A stretch of 16,045 nucleotides of DNA from JAVVTQ01 sp036653595 (lineage in GTDB: Bacteria > Bacillota > Clostridia > Oscillospirales > Ruminococcaceae): assembly GCA_036653595.1 (NCBI GenBank), contig JAVVTQ010000036.1:1-16045 (forward strand), written 5' to 3'. Below the pieces are notes generated by a model. The model did not search any database and was not told the DNA's origin. It was given only the letters and a program-made list of their open reading frames with translations. Positions 7,240-15,600 of the stretch are shown here, in pieces. Positions within the stretch are counted from its first letter, which is position 1, and the number at the start of each line of letters is the position of its first letter. The translations under genes were made by a program, and so were the position numbers.

Positions 7240-7308
7240 ATCTTCTTCCCTCCCTCATAAAATGATTTCGTCGGTACTCGAAAGCGCACAAGGCGCCCCC
7301 GCAGTTTG

Positions 7309-7354
7309 CCAAAAGAGGTGCATACATAATACTGTATATAAAAGCCTCTTATGG
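7309..7354 (-). promoter_or_regulatory. Structured rpsL-rpsG intercistronic hairpin
   Basis: Positions 7309-7318 pair with 7345-7354 over ten positions with one mismatch (minus strand CCATAAGAGG against CCTCTTTTGG). The 26-nt loop can form a further 4-bp stem (ATAC with GTAT). It begins 15 bases after the rpsL stop and ends about 70 bases before rpsG. The U-run after it is short (CUUUUGG), so a terminator is doubtful. A mRNA stability or translational-control element is possible. Confidence 0.45.
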
Positions 7355-7368
7355 CGTGATAAACTGTT

Positions 7369-7782
7369 TTACTTTTTCGGACGCTTCGTCCCGTACTTTG
7401 AACGCGAATGACCTCTTCCGTTGACGCCCTGTGTATCGAGTGTTCCGCGAACGATGTGATAGCGCACACCGGGAAGATCCTTGACACGGCCGCCGCGAAC
7501 GAGAACCACGCTGTGCTCTTGCAGGTTGTGGCCGACGCCGGGAATGTATCCCCAGACCTCAATGCCGTTTGTGAGACGTACTCTCGCAACTTTGCGCAGA
7601 GCTGAGTTCGGCTTTTTCGGTGTCATTGTCTTGACTGTTGTGCAGACGCCGCGCTTTTGAGGTGCACTCAAATCCGAATACTCTTTTTTCTGCGAGTTGT
7701 AGTTTTTCTGCAAAGCCGGCGACGTGGATTTATAAATCGATTCCTTGCGTCCCTTGCGAATTAACTGGTTAAATGTAGGCAA
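7369..7782 (-). CDS. rpsL: Ribosomal protein S12 (uS12), TTG start
   Basis: S12 sits at the 30S decoding centre and influences accuracy. The 137 residues match the longer Gram-positive form, with a segment near 25-41 that enterobacterial S12 lacks. Conserved blocks are TPKKPNSALRK (54-64), GHNLQEHSVVLVRGGRVKDLPGVRYH (84-109), and the C-terminal RSKYGTKRPKK. Lys56 and Lys101, equivalent to E. coli K43 and K88, are unchanged, so the classical streptomycin-resistance substitutions are absent. The start codon is TTG (7782-7780): it follows AAGGAGG at 8-nt spacing, and an in-frame TAG stands directly upstream, so no earlier start is possible. It opens the str cluster and has its own promoter at 7909-7937 with a leader of about 120 nt. 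Confidence 0.98.
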   Translation of the reverse strand: MPTFNQLIRKGRKESIYKSTSPALQKNYNSQKKEYSDLSAPQKRGVCTTVKTMTPKKPNSALRKVARVRLTNGIEVWGYIPGVGHNLQEHSVVLVRGGRVKDLPGVRYHIVRGTLDTQGVNGRGHSRSKYGTKRPKK

Positions 7783-7902
7783 CTATTATTCCTCCTTCCG
7801 CGAATATTTATTATGATTATCGGCGTTTTGCCGCAAATCAACTGCTATATCTGCAAAAAATCCACAATATTGCATAAATCGCCAATATTTATGGACGCAG
7901 CA
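7783..7902 (-). promoter_or_regulatory. Leader of the str transcript
   Basis: This is the roughly 120-nt stretch between the predicted start of transcription and the rpsL TTG. It can form a 7-bp hairpin (AATATTG at 7866-7872 with CAATATT at 7883-7889) and a small GC hairpin (CGGC 7821-7824 with GCCG 7830-7833). It ends in the ribosome binding site AAGGAGG. No terminator and no convincing leader peptide are seen. The length is more than translation needs, but I recognise no known ribosomal-protein leader motif. Confidence 0.4.
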
Positions 7903-7908
7903 TTTATA

Positions 7909-7937
7909 ATTATATATTATCGACAAATATTTTGCAA
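7909..7937 (-). promoter_or_regulatory. Vegetative promoter of the str cluster
   Basis: On the minus strand, TTGCAA (7937-7932) and a perfect TATAAT (7914-7909) are 17 bases apart, within A/T-rich DNA. Transcription should begin near 7902. It provides expression of rpsL-rpsG-fusA-tuf independent of rpoBC. Confidence 0.8.
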
Positions 7938-8038
7938 GTTTTTTGTTGCATATTGCTCTTGATATTTTTTCCTGTTTATTTTACCGGTTAAGCATCCCGC
8001 CGCGCAATTTGCGCCTCTGCACACCGTTTTGCCGTCTG

Positions 8039-8073
8039 TTGCCGTCACTGCGTTTCTTGCGCAGTGACGGCAA
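8039..8073. terminator. Strong hairpin between rpoC and rpsL
   Basis: Positions 8039-8052 pair perfectly with 8060-8073 (14 bp, core GCCGTCACTGCG) around a 7-nt loop. It is the right place for the rpoBC terminator, 44 bases past the rpoC stop, but on the minus strand no U-tract follows (the next bases are CAGACGGCAAAAC). On the plus strand the stem is followed by ATTTTTG, so the canonical arrangement points the other way. It may be an RNA 3'-end or stability element for rpoC, or a block to antisense transcription. The octamer TTGCCGTC is also repeated at 8029-8036. Confidence 0.55.
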
Positions 8074-8116
8074 ATTTTTGTGGTTTCCAGAGCTTTTTTC
8101 TGCGGCTGACGGACTT

Positions 8117-11100
8117 TTATCTTCCGTTTACGGGCAAGCCGCGCTCGCTTACAACCGACTCATATGTCGCGTTGTTGAAGCGGTCCATTCCCGTTCCTGC
8201 CGGTATAAGCTTGCCTATAATGACGTTTTCCTTAAGGCCGATTAGCGGGTCCGTCTTTCCCTTTATCGCCGCATCGGTGAGGACGCGCGTCGTCTCCTGG
8301 AAAGAGGCAGCCGAGAGGAAGCTGTCCGTGGCCAGCGATGCTTTTGTGATGCCGAGCAGCACCGGCTCCGCAACAATCGGTGAAAGACCTTCTTCTCCGT
8401 TTGCAATGCGATTGTTGATGTCCTCGTTTATCGCCAAGAGCTCGTTCATGTCGACGAGCGTCCCGCCGAGCAATGTCGAGCTTCCGGAGTCGGAAATGCG
8501 CTGTTTGCGCATCATCTGGCGTACAATTACCTCGATGTGCTTGTCGTTGATGTCGACGCCTTGCATGCGGTAAACGCGCTGTACCTCTTGAATCAGGTAG
8601 TTCTGAACGGCTAGCTTTCCCTTTATCGCGAGTATATCGTGCGGGTTTGCAAGTCCCTCGGTTATCATGTCTCCGACGTCGACCGTGTCGCCGTCCTTGA
8701 CCTTTAGCCCGACACCATAGGGAATCAGGTAGCTGCGCTCATCGGGAGTGCCATCCTCCGCTTTGCCCGTAATTACGGCATAGCGGTTTTTCTTGCTCTC
8801 GTCTATGAGCACCGTTCCTGCTATTTCGGTCAGTATCGCAAGGTTCTTGGGCTTTGGCTTTCTGCCCTCAAAAAGCTCCTCGACGCGGGGAAGACCCTGC
8901 GTGATATCCTCATCCGACGCAATTCCGCCGGTGTGGAAGGTTCTCATTGTGAGCTGCGTGCCGGGCTCTCCGATTGACTGGGCTGCGATTATTCCGACAG
9001 CCTCGCCTAGTCCAACCGGGTTGCCGTTTGCAAGGTTCGAGCCATAGCATTTGGCACATGCGCCGTGCTTGCTGCGGCAGTTGAGCACAGAGCGGATTGT
9101 GAGCTTCGTTATGCCGCATGATGTGATTTTCTTTGCCAAAATGTCGGTTATCATCGTGTCCTTGTCGACAATCAGCTCGCCCGTAGCCGGGTTCACCACA
9201 TTTTCGACAGGGTATCTGCCGCAAAGTCTCTCCATGAACGGCTCGATAATTTCATTTCCGTCCTTGATGTCCATGACCTCAATGCCCTCTGTCGAGCCGC
9301 AGTCATGCTCTCTTATAATGACCTCCTGCGAGACATCGACGAGACGTCTTGTCAGGTAGCCGGAGTCCGCTGTGCGCAGAGCTGTGTCGGCAAGTCCTTT
9401 TCTCGCTCCGCGCGAGGATATAAAGTATTCCAATATATTGAGGCCTTCGCGGTAGTTTGCGCGAATCGGTATCTCAATTGTCTTGCCCGACGTGTTGGCT
9501 ATAAGTCCGCGCATACCTGCGAGCTGGCGAATCTGGTTCATGGAACCGCGCGCGCCGGAATCTGCCATCATGAATATGGGGTTATACTTGTCGAGGTTGT
9601 CCTTGAGCGCGTCGGCGACGAGATCCGTCGTCTCCTGCCAAGTCCTGATAACCTCGTTGTAGCGCTCCTTGACAGACAAGTTGCCCAGTGCAAACTGCTT
9701 GTTGATAACATCGATTTTAAGCTCTGCCTCTTCGAGCAGCTGCTTTTTCTGCGGCGGGATAACGACATCCGAAACAGATACCGTTATAGCGCTGCGCGTC
9801 GAGTACTTAAAGCCCTGCGCCTTGATTTTGTCGAGCACAATCGCCGTCATTGAGGTGCCGTGAACGCGTATGCACGCGTCAATTATTTTGCCGAGCTGCT
9901 TTTTGCCGACAAGGAAGTCGACTTCAAGCTTAAACTTATCCTCGTCCGTCACTCTCTCGCAGAAGCCCAAATCCTGTGGAATGGGCTGGTTGAATATCAG
10001 GCGTCCGACAGTCGTGTCTATTATTCTGGATCTTGATTCGCCCTCGAGAGTTTTGTAGACGCGCACCTTGATGGCTGCGTGGAGGCTGACTACACCCTCC
10101 TGATACGCCATCATCGCCTCGTCCATGTCGCGGAAAACCTTGCCCTCTCCGATTTCACCCTCTTTTTTCATTGTGAGGTAATAGGAGCCGAGAACCATGT
10201 CCTGGGTAGGAACCGTCACAGGACGGCCATCGGAGGGCTTGAGCAGGTTGTTGGCGGCGAGCATCAAGAATCTCGCCTCAGCTTGCGCTTCTGCCGACAA
10301 TGGGACGTGGACGGCCATCTGGTCGCCGTCGAAGTCCGCATTATATGCCGTGCAGACAAGCGGGTGCAGCTTTAGTGCACGCCCCTCGACGAGTATCGGC
10401 TCAAAAGCTTGAATACCCAGACGGTGAAGCGTGGGAGCGCGGTTTAGGAGCACGGGATGATCCTTAATGACAGTCTCAAGTGAGTCCCAGACCTCAGGGC
10501 GTGTGCGCTCAACCATCTTGCGCGCGCTCTTTATGTTGTTGGCAACCCCGTTTTCAACAAGGTGCTTCATTACAAACGGTTTGAAAAGTTCAAGCGCCAT
10601 CTCCTTTGGCAGTCCGCACTGATACAGCTTAAGCTCTGGCCCAACAACTATGACAGAACGGCCCGAGTAGTCGACGCGCTTGCCGAGAAGATTCTGGCGG
10701 AAACGCCCCTGCTTGCCTTTGAGCATATCGGAAAGCGATTTAAGCGGCCTGTTATTCGGTCCGGTGACCGGTCTTCCGCGGCGGCCGTTGTCTATGAGCG
10801 CATCAACCGCTTCTTGAAGCATTCTCTTCTCATTGCGCACGATTATATCGGGCGCCTCCAGTTCGAGAAGACGTTTGAGGCGGTTATTTCGGTTTATAAC
10901 TCTGCGGTAAAGGTCGTTTAGATCACTTGTGGCAAAGCGTCCGCCGTCGAGTTGAACCATCGGGCGGATGTCCGGCGGTATCACAGGCACAACGTCGAGA
11001 ATCATCCACTCCGGTCTGTTTCCTGAAGCGCGAAACGCCTCCACAACCTCAAGCCTTTTGAGCATTCTGATCTTTTTTTGTCCTGATGACGCGGCGATAT

Positions 11101-11677
11101 CGCTTTTTATGGTATCTGCCATTACGTCCAAATCGATTTTGGCAAGCAGCTCTCGGATAGCCTCCGCGCCCATTCCCGCCTTGAATTCGTCCTCATATCT
11201 GTCGCGCATATCGCGGTATTCACTCTCTGTGAGGAGCTGTTTCTCCTCCAGAGGCGTATATCCCTTGTCGGTGACGATATATGCGGCGAAATACAGCACT
11301 TTTTCCAAATCGCGCGGGCTGATGTCCAGCATAAGCCCTATGCGCGACGGCGTGCCTTTAAAATACCATATATGGGATACCGGCGCAGCAAGCTCGATAT
11401 GCCCCATGCGCTCGCGGCGAACTTTCGCCTTGGTCACTTCTACACCGCAGCGGTCGCATATCTTGCCGCGGTAGCGTATTCTCTTGTACTTCCCGCAGTG
11501 GCATTCCCAGTCCTTTGTCGGTCCGAAGATGCGCTCGCAGAAAAGCCCGTCGCGCTCCGGTTTCAGCGTGCGGTAATTGATGGTTTCGGGCTTTTTGACT
11601 TCGCCGTATGACCATTCTCTGATCTGATCGGGTGAGGCCAAGCCTATCTTGATGGATTCAAAAACATTGTGGTCCAT
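8117..11677 (-). CDS. rpoC: RNA polymerase subunit beta'
   Basis: The beta' subunit forms one side of the RNA polymerase active cleft and holds the catalytic magnesium. At 1186 residues it is the typical Gram-positive length, without the large insertions of some other phyla. In order: the N-terminal zinc-binding domain with Cys59, Cys61, Cys74 and Cys77; the lid and rudder region near 240-345; the absolutely conserved NADFDGD at 446-452; the bridge helix and trigger loop region (GARGSMNQIRQLAGMRGL, then GEAVGIIAAQSIGEPGTQLTMRTFHTGG); and the second zinc site in the C-x6-C-x2-C pattern of NCRSKHGACAKCYG. The ATG has AAGGAGGG upstream, overlapping the rpoB stop, and the gap is only 13 bp, so the two genes are translationally coupled. 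No L7Ae-type ribosomal gene, common between rpoC and rpsL in Bacillota, follows it here. Confidence 0.99.
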   Translation of the reverse strand: MDHNVFESIKIGLASPDQIREWSYGEVKKPETINYRTLKPERDGLFCERIFGPTKDWECHCGKYKRIRYRGKICDRCGVEVTKAKVRRERMGHIELAAPVSHIWYFKGTPSRIGLMLDISPRDLEKVLYFAAYIVTDKGYTPLEEKQLLTESEYRDMRDRYEDEFKAGMGAEAIRELLAKIDLDVMADTIKSDIAASSGQKKIRMLKRLEVVEAFRASGNRPEWMILDVVPVIPPDIRPMVQLDGGRFATSDLNDLYRRVINRNNRLKRLLELEAPDIIVRNEKRMLQEAVDALIDNGRRGRPVTGPNNRPLKSLSDMLKGKQGRFRQNLLGKRVDYSGRSVIVVGPELKLYQCGLPKEMALELFKPFVMKHLVENGVANNIKSARKMVERTRPEVWDSLETVIKDHPVLLNRAPTLHRLGIQAFEPILVEGRALKLHPLVCTAYNADFDGDQMAVHVPLSAEAQAEARFLMLAANNLLKPSDGRPVTVPTQDMVLGSYYLTMKKEGEIGEGKVFRDMDEAMMAYQEGVVSLHAAIKVRVYKTLEGESRSRIIDTTVGRLIFNQPIPQDLGFCERVTDEDKFKLEVDFLVGKKQLGKIIDACIRVHGTSMTAIVLDKIKAQGFKYSTRSAITVSVSDVVIPPQKKQLLEEAELKIDVINKQFALGNLSVKERYNEVIRTWQETTDLVADALKDNLDKYNPIFMMADSGARGSMNQIRQLAGMRGLIANTSGKTIEIPIRANYREGLNILEYFISSRGARKGLADTALRTADSGYLTRRLVDVSQEVIIREHDCGSTEGIEVMDIKDGNEIIEPFMERLCGRYPVENVVNPATGELIVDKDTMITDILAKKITSCGITKLTIRSVLNCRSKHGACAKCYGSNLANGNPVGLGEAVGIIAAQSIGEPGTQLTMRTFHTGGIASDEDITQGLPRVEELFEGRKPKPKNLAILTEIAGTVLIDESKKNRYAVITGKAEDGTPDERSYLIPYGVGLKVKDGDTVDVGDMITEGLANPHDILAIKGKLAVQNYLIQEVQRVYRMQGVDINDKHIEVIVRQMMRKQRISDSGSSTLLGGTLVDMNELLAINEDINNRIANGEEGLSPIVAEPVLLGITKASLATDSFLSAASFQETTRVLTDAAIKGKTDPLIGLKENVIIGKLIPAGTGMDRFNNATYESVVSERGLPVNGR

Positions 11678-11690
11678 TTAAAAGCCCTCC

Positions 11691-14600
11691 TTATTCAACG
11701 TCATCGCTGCCGAAGCCTAGACCATCAGGTTCGAAAACCTCTTCTTCGGGTTCGAAATCAAAATCATCGTCCTCAAATGCCTCAGCTTCCTCGGGATTGC
11801 CGTCGGCATCTTCGATAGTGAAATTCTCCAGCTCGGAATCAATCGCGACAGTCTCCATCTCATCGACCATCGCGGGAAGTCCGATATCCTCATCGTCGAG
11901 ATTCTGCTTTAGATCAATTTCGATGCCATGTCCGTCAAGCACCTTGACGTTTAGCGCCAGTGACTGTAATTCCTTTATAAGGACGCGGAAGGACTCCGGA
12001 ATTCCGGCCTTTGGTATATCCTGTCCCTTTACGATAGCCTCGTACGTCTTGACTCTTCCGACAACGTCGTCCGACTTTACAGTGAGTATCTCCTGCAAGG
12101 TATAGGCGGCGCCGTAGGCCTCGAGCGCCCAGACCTCCATCTCTCCGAAGCGCTGGCCTCCGAACTGTGCCTTGCCGCCGAGCGGCTGCTGTGTCACCAG
12201 AGAGTACGGGCCTGTTGAACGCGCATGGATCTTGTCGTCGACAAGATGGTGCAGTTTTAGGAAGTACATATATCCGACCGTGACGCGGTTGTCAAAGCGC
12301 TCACCCGTCCGCCCGTCACAGAGCCACGATTTTCCGTCGCGCTCATAGCCGGCATCCTCAAGAGCATCCATTATGTCGTATTCATTTGCGCCGTCAAATA
12401 CCGGCGTCATAATCTTCCAGCCAAGCGCCTTTGCGGCATAGCCCAGGTGAACTTCGAGCACCTGACCGATATTCATGCGCGACGGCACGCCCAGCGGGTT
12501 GAGCACTATGTCGAGCGGCGTTCCGTCCGGCAAAAACGGCATATCCTCCTGAGGAAGTATGCGCGAGACAACGCCCTTGTTTCCGTGACGTCCCGCCATC
12601 TTGTCTCCGACGGAAATTTTCCTCTTTTGCGCTATATAGCAGCGAACCACCATATTTACACCCGGGTTGAGCTCATCGCTGTTGTCCGGCGTGAACACCT
12701 TGACGTCCACGACAATTCCATACTCGCCGTGGGGAAGCCTTAGTGATGTGTCGCGCACTTCTCTTGCTTTTTCTCCGAATATCGCGCGCAGCAGTCTTTC
12801 CTCCGCCGTCAGCTCCGTCTCGCCCTTAGGCGTTACTTTGCCGACAAGTATATCGCCTGCGCCGACCTCAGCGCCTATGCGGACTATTCCGCGCTCGTCG
12901 AGATCCTTGAGCGCATCCTCACCGACGTTCGGTATGTCGCGCGTTATCTCCTCGGGTCCGAGCTTCGTGTCGCGGGCTTCAAGCTCACACTCGATTATGT
13001 GGATAGATGTGAAAACGTCGTCGCGGACTATTCTTTCATTTATAAGGACGGCGTCCTCATAGTTGTATCCTTCCCACGTCATGAAACCGATGAGAACGTT
13101 TCTTCCGAGTGCAATCTCCCCGTTTTCCGTGGCCGGCCCGTCGGCGATGACTGATCCTGCCTCCACATGCTCGCCTTCGCTAACTATTGGGCGCTGGTTT
13201 ATGCATGTCGCTTGGTTTGAGCGCATGAATTTTGTAATTGAATAATTTGTCTGCGATTTATCGTCATTGTCCACAACAATTTTGTCTGCCGACACATAGC
13301 TGACTGTGCCGCTCTTTTTGGCCAGCGCAACAACTCCAGAATCGCACGCCGCCTTGTACTCGATGCCGGTTCCGACTATCGGGGACTGAGGCTTTAGCAG
13401 CGGTACAGCCTGTCGCTGCATGTTCGAGCCCATAAGCGCACGGTTGGCGTCGTCGTTTTCGAGAAAAGGAATCATGGCCGTCGCTACGGAAACAACCATC
13501 TTGGGCGAGACATCCATGAAGTCGGCTCTCTCGGCCTCTACCTCCAAAATCTCATCCCTGTGACGCACGTTTACGCGCTTTCTGGCAAAGCAGTCGTTTT
13601 CGTCGAGAGGCTCGTTTGCCTGCGCGACAACGTACTCGTCCTCGACATCGGCCGTCATATAGACGACTTCCTCGAGCACTTTTCCGGTTTTTTTATCGAT
13701 TCTGCGGTATGGCGCTTCAATAAACCCATACTCATTTATTCGAGCAAAGGTGGCGAGGTATGAGATAAGTCCTATGTTTGGACCCTCAGGCGTTTCAATT
13801 GGGCACATGCGGCCATAGTGGCTGTAGTGAACGTCGCGGACCTCAAATCCGGCGCGATCACGCGACAGACCACCCGGTCCTAGGGCGGAGAGCCTGCGCT
13901 TGTGCGTCAGCTCTGCGAGCGGGTTGGTCTGATCCATAAACTGAGACAGCGGCGAGGAGCCAAAGAACTCCTTTATTGATGCCACGACGGGTCGTATGTT
14001 GACCAGCGACTGCGGGGTGACATTGTCGGCCTCCTGTGCTTGCAGGGTCATCCTCTCGCGGATATTGCGCTCCATTCTTGCAAACCCTATTCTAAACTGG
14101 TTTTGAAGCAGCTCTCCGACAGAGCGTATGCGGCGGTTTCCGAGGTGGTCGATATCGTCGATATTTCCCACGTCACAGGCAATTCCGTTGAGGTAGTTTA
14201 TCGAAGCCAGAATGTCGTCGACTATTATGTGCTTTGGAATAAGCTCGTCAAGGCGCTGTGAAATCAGCTTTTTGATGTCCTCTTCGTCTGTGGCGGCGTC
14301 GAGTATTTCGCACAGCACCGCAAAGCACACCTTTTCGTTTACGCCGAGAACGGAGGCCTCGAAATCGACAAAATCGCCGATATTGACCATGCCGTTTGAG
14401 ACGACCTTGACTTCCTTTTCCTCGCACTGCAAAAATATCTGGGACACTCCGCTTTTCGCGATTTTGTCGCCCAGCTCGCGGGAAATCGTCTCTCCTGCGG
14501 CGCCGAGAAATTCTCCCGTGCGATTGTCGATGACGTCGCGCGAAAGCACTTTTTCGTATATTCTCGGTGTGAGAGCAAGCTTCTTGTTGTATTTGTATCT

Positions 14601-15416
14601 TCCGAAACGAGACAGGTCATATCTTTTTGCATCAAAAAACAGGTTGTTGAGGTGGGTGCGTGCGCTGTCGAGCGTGGGGGGCTCGCCCGGGCGAAGCTTG
14701 CGGTATGTCTCGAGAAGTCCCTCCTCCTCATTTGTGGTCGTATCCTTTGCAAGCGTCGCGATTATGCGGTCGTCCTCGCCGAAGAAATCGAGTATCTGCT
14801 CGTTGCTTCCAAGGCCGATTGCGCGCAGAAAGCAGGTCACGGGCATTTTGCGGTTCTTGTCTATTCGGACATAGAAAATGTCGTTTGTATCCGTCTCATA
14901 TTCAAGCCATGCGCCGCGGTTCGGTATAACCGTTGCTGAATAGAGCTTTTTGCCGGACTTATCTCTGGCCTCGCCAAAATATACTCCCGGCGAACGCACA
15001 AGCTGCGACACTATGACGCGCTCTGCGCCGTTGATGACGAATGTCCCGCTGTCGGTCATGAGCGGAAAATCGCCCATGAAAATTTCCTGTTCCTTTATCT
15101 CGCCCGAATCCTTGTTGAGAAGCCGCGCAGTGACGCGCAGCGGAGCATTATATGTGGCGTCGCGCTCCTTGCACTCCTCGACTGTGTATTTTGGGGTTTC
15201 CTCCAAATGGTAGTCTATAAAATCAAGAACAAGGCTGCCCGTGTAGTCCTCGATGGTCGAGATATCGCGAAATACCTCCTTCAAGCCCTCCCGTAAAAAC
15301 CAACGATAAGAATTTTTTTGAACCTCGATAAGATTTGGCATCTCGAGAACTTCTTCGATATGCGCAAAACTCATACGTTCGTTTTTTCCGAGCTTTACCG
15401 GATGTACATTGACCAT
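11691..15416 (-). CDS. rpoB: RNA polymerase subunit beta
   Basis: The beta subunit forms the other half of the RNA polymerase cleft. I choose the ATG at 15416-15414 (1241 residues, MVNVHPVKLGKNERMSF): AGGAGTGA lies 8 nt upstream. An in-frame GTG 12 bases earlier (15428) is possible, but it falls inside that ribosome binding site. The rifampicin-binding cluster (about residues 485-517, FFGSSPLSQFMDQTNPLAEL then THKRRLSALGPGGL) carries the susceptible-type residues at the positions equivalent to E. coli Q513, D516, H526 and S531. Later conserved segments include GDKMAGRHGNKGVVS and the C-terminal GGKAQFGGQRFGEMEVWALEAYGA. The protein ends in a long acidic tail of about 45 residues rich in Asp and Glu. 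It is driven by a perfect consensus promoter at 15572-15600 through a leader with a candidate attenuator. rplJ-rplL, usually just upstream, are not in the window. Confidence 0.98.
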   Translation of the reverse strand: MVNVHPVKLGKNERMSFAHIEEVLEMPNLIEVQKNSYRWFLREGLKEVFRDISTIEDYTGSLVLDFIDYHLEETPKYTVEECKERDATYNAPLRVTARLLNKDSGEIKEQEIFMGDFPLMTDSGTFVINGAERVIVSQLVRSPGVYFGEARDKSGKKLYSATVIPNRGAWLEYETDTNDIFYVRIDKNRKMPVTCFLRAIGLGSNEQILDFFGEDDRIIATLAKDTTTNEEEGLLETYRKLRPGEPPTLDSARTHLNNLFFDAKRYDLSRFGRYKYNKKLALTPRIYEKVLSRDVIDNRTGEFLGAAGETISRELGDKIAKSGVSQIFLQCEEKEVKVVSNGMVNIGDFVDFEASVLGVNEKVCFAVLCEILDAATDEEDIKKLISQRLDELIPKHIIVDDILASINYLNGIACDVGNIDDIDHLGNRRIRSVGELLQNQFRIGFARMERNIRERMTLQAQEADNVTPQSLVNIRPVVASIKEFFGSSPLSQFMDQTNPLAELTHKRRLSALGPGGLSRDRAGFEVRDVHYSHYGRMCPIETPEGPNIGLISYLATFARINEYGFIEAPYRRIDKKTGKVLEEVVYMTADVEDEYVVAQANEPLDENDCFARKRVNVRHRDEILEVEAERADFMDVSPKMVVSVATAMIPFLENDDANRALMGSNMQRQAVPLLKPQSPIVGTGIEYKAACDSGVVALAKKSGTVSYVSADKIVVDNDDKSQTNYSITKFMRSNQATCINQRPIVSEGEHVEAGSVIADGPATENGEIALGRNVLIGFMTWEGYNYEDAVLINERIVRDDVFTSIHIIECELEARDTKLGPEEITRDIPNVGEDALKDLDERGIVRIGAEVGAGDILVGKVTPKGETELTAEERLLRAIFGEKAREVRDTSLRLPHGEYGIVVDVKVFTPDNSDELNPGVNMVVRCYIAQKRKISVGDKMAGRHGNKGVVSRILPQEDMPFLPDGTPLDIVLNPLGVPSRMNIGQVLEVHLGYAAKALGWKIMTPVFDGANEYDIMDALEDAGYERDGKSWLCDGRTGERFDNRVTVGYMYFLKLHHLVDDKIHARSTGPYSLVTQQPLGGKAQFGGQRFGEMEVWALEAYGAAYTLQEILTVKSDDVVGRVKTYEAIVKGQDIPKAGIPESFRVLIKELQSLALNVKVLDGHGIEIDLKQNLDDEDIGLPAMVDEMETVAIDSELENFTIEDADGNPEEAEAFEDDDFDFEPEEEVFEPDGLGFGSDDVE

Positions 15417-15480
15417 ATTCGCCGTCACTCCTGTTCTTATTCATTATTTGTATATGTGCACATTGCACAAATGTTTGTAA

Positions 15481-15518
15481 AAAAAGCGCAAAAAACCGCC
15501 ATTATCATGGCTGTTTTT
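15481..15518 (-). terminator. Terminator hairpin inside the rpoB leader (candidate attenuator)
   Basis: Minus-strand RNA AAAAAC-A-GCCAU (15518-15507), loop GAUA, then AUGGC-G-GUUUUU (15502-15491): eleven pairs with one internal mismatch. It continues UGCGC and then a run of seven U (15485-15479). The form is that of an intrinsic terminator, yet it lies about 47-85 nt into the leader downstream of a consensus promoter, and ends about 65 nt before the rpoB start. It is not placed to terminate any upstream coding gene in the window. Confidence 0.65.
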
Positions 15519-15562
15519 ACCTAATTTTGCTTAAATTTAGGCATTAAAACCCACGATAATGA
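15499..15562 (-). promoter_or_regulatory. Alternative antiterminator-like fold in the rpoB leader
   Basis: At the extreme 5' end of the predicted transcript, 15562-15551 can pair with 15499-15510 over 12 consecutive positions (two G-U wobbles). After a 2-nt bulge, 15550-15546 pair with 15513-15517. The enclosed bases form a nested hairpin: 15541-15533 with 15520-15528, one mismatch, loop AAGC. This fold uses the 5' arm, the loop and the start of the 3' arm of the terminator at 15491-15518, so the two structures exclude each other. No recognised riboswitch or protein-site motif is seen. Confidence 0.5.
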
Positions 15563-15571
15563 TGATTTAAA

Positions 15572-15600
15572 ATTATATCTCTTAATCACTTAGATGTCAA
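15572..15600 (-). promoter_or_regulatory. Perfect consensus vegetative promoter for rpoB-rpoC
   Basis: On the minus strand, TTGACA (15600-15595) and TATAAT (15577-15572) match consensus at all twelve positions with the ideal 17-base spacer. Transcription should begin near 15565, giving a leader of about 150 nt before the rpoB ATG. Confidence 0.9.

Noticed and set aside
7284..7296. Small GCGC/GCGC inverted repeat upstream of rpsG
   Set aside because: A 4-bp self-complementary stem is expected by chance and is not near the ribosome binding site.
7369..7782. Streptomycin-resistance substitutions in rpsL
   Set aside because: Both key lysines (56 and 101, equivalent to E. coli 43 and 88) are wild type.
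13860..13990. Rifampicin-resistance substitutions in rpoB
   Set aside because: The residues equivalent to Q513, D516, H526 and S531 are all of the susceptible type.
11691..15428. GTG at 15428 as the rpoB start
   Set aside because: The GTG lies inside AGGAGTGA, which is the likely ribosome binding site for the ATG 12 bases downstream. The shorter N-terminus also fits the usual MVN-type start of clostridial RpoB.
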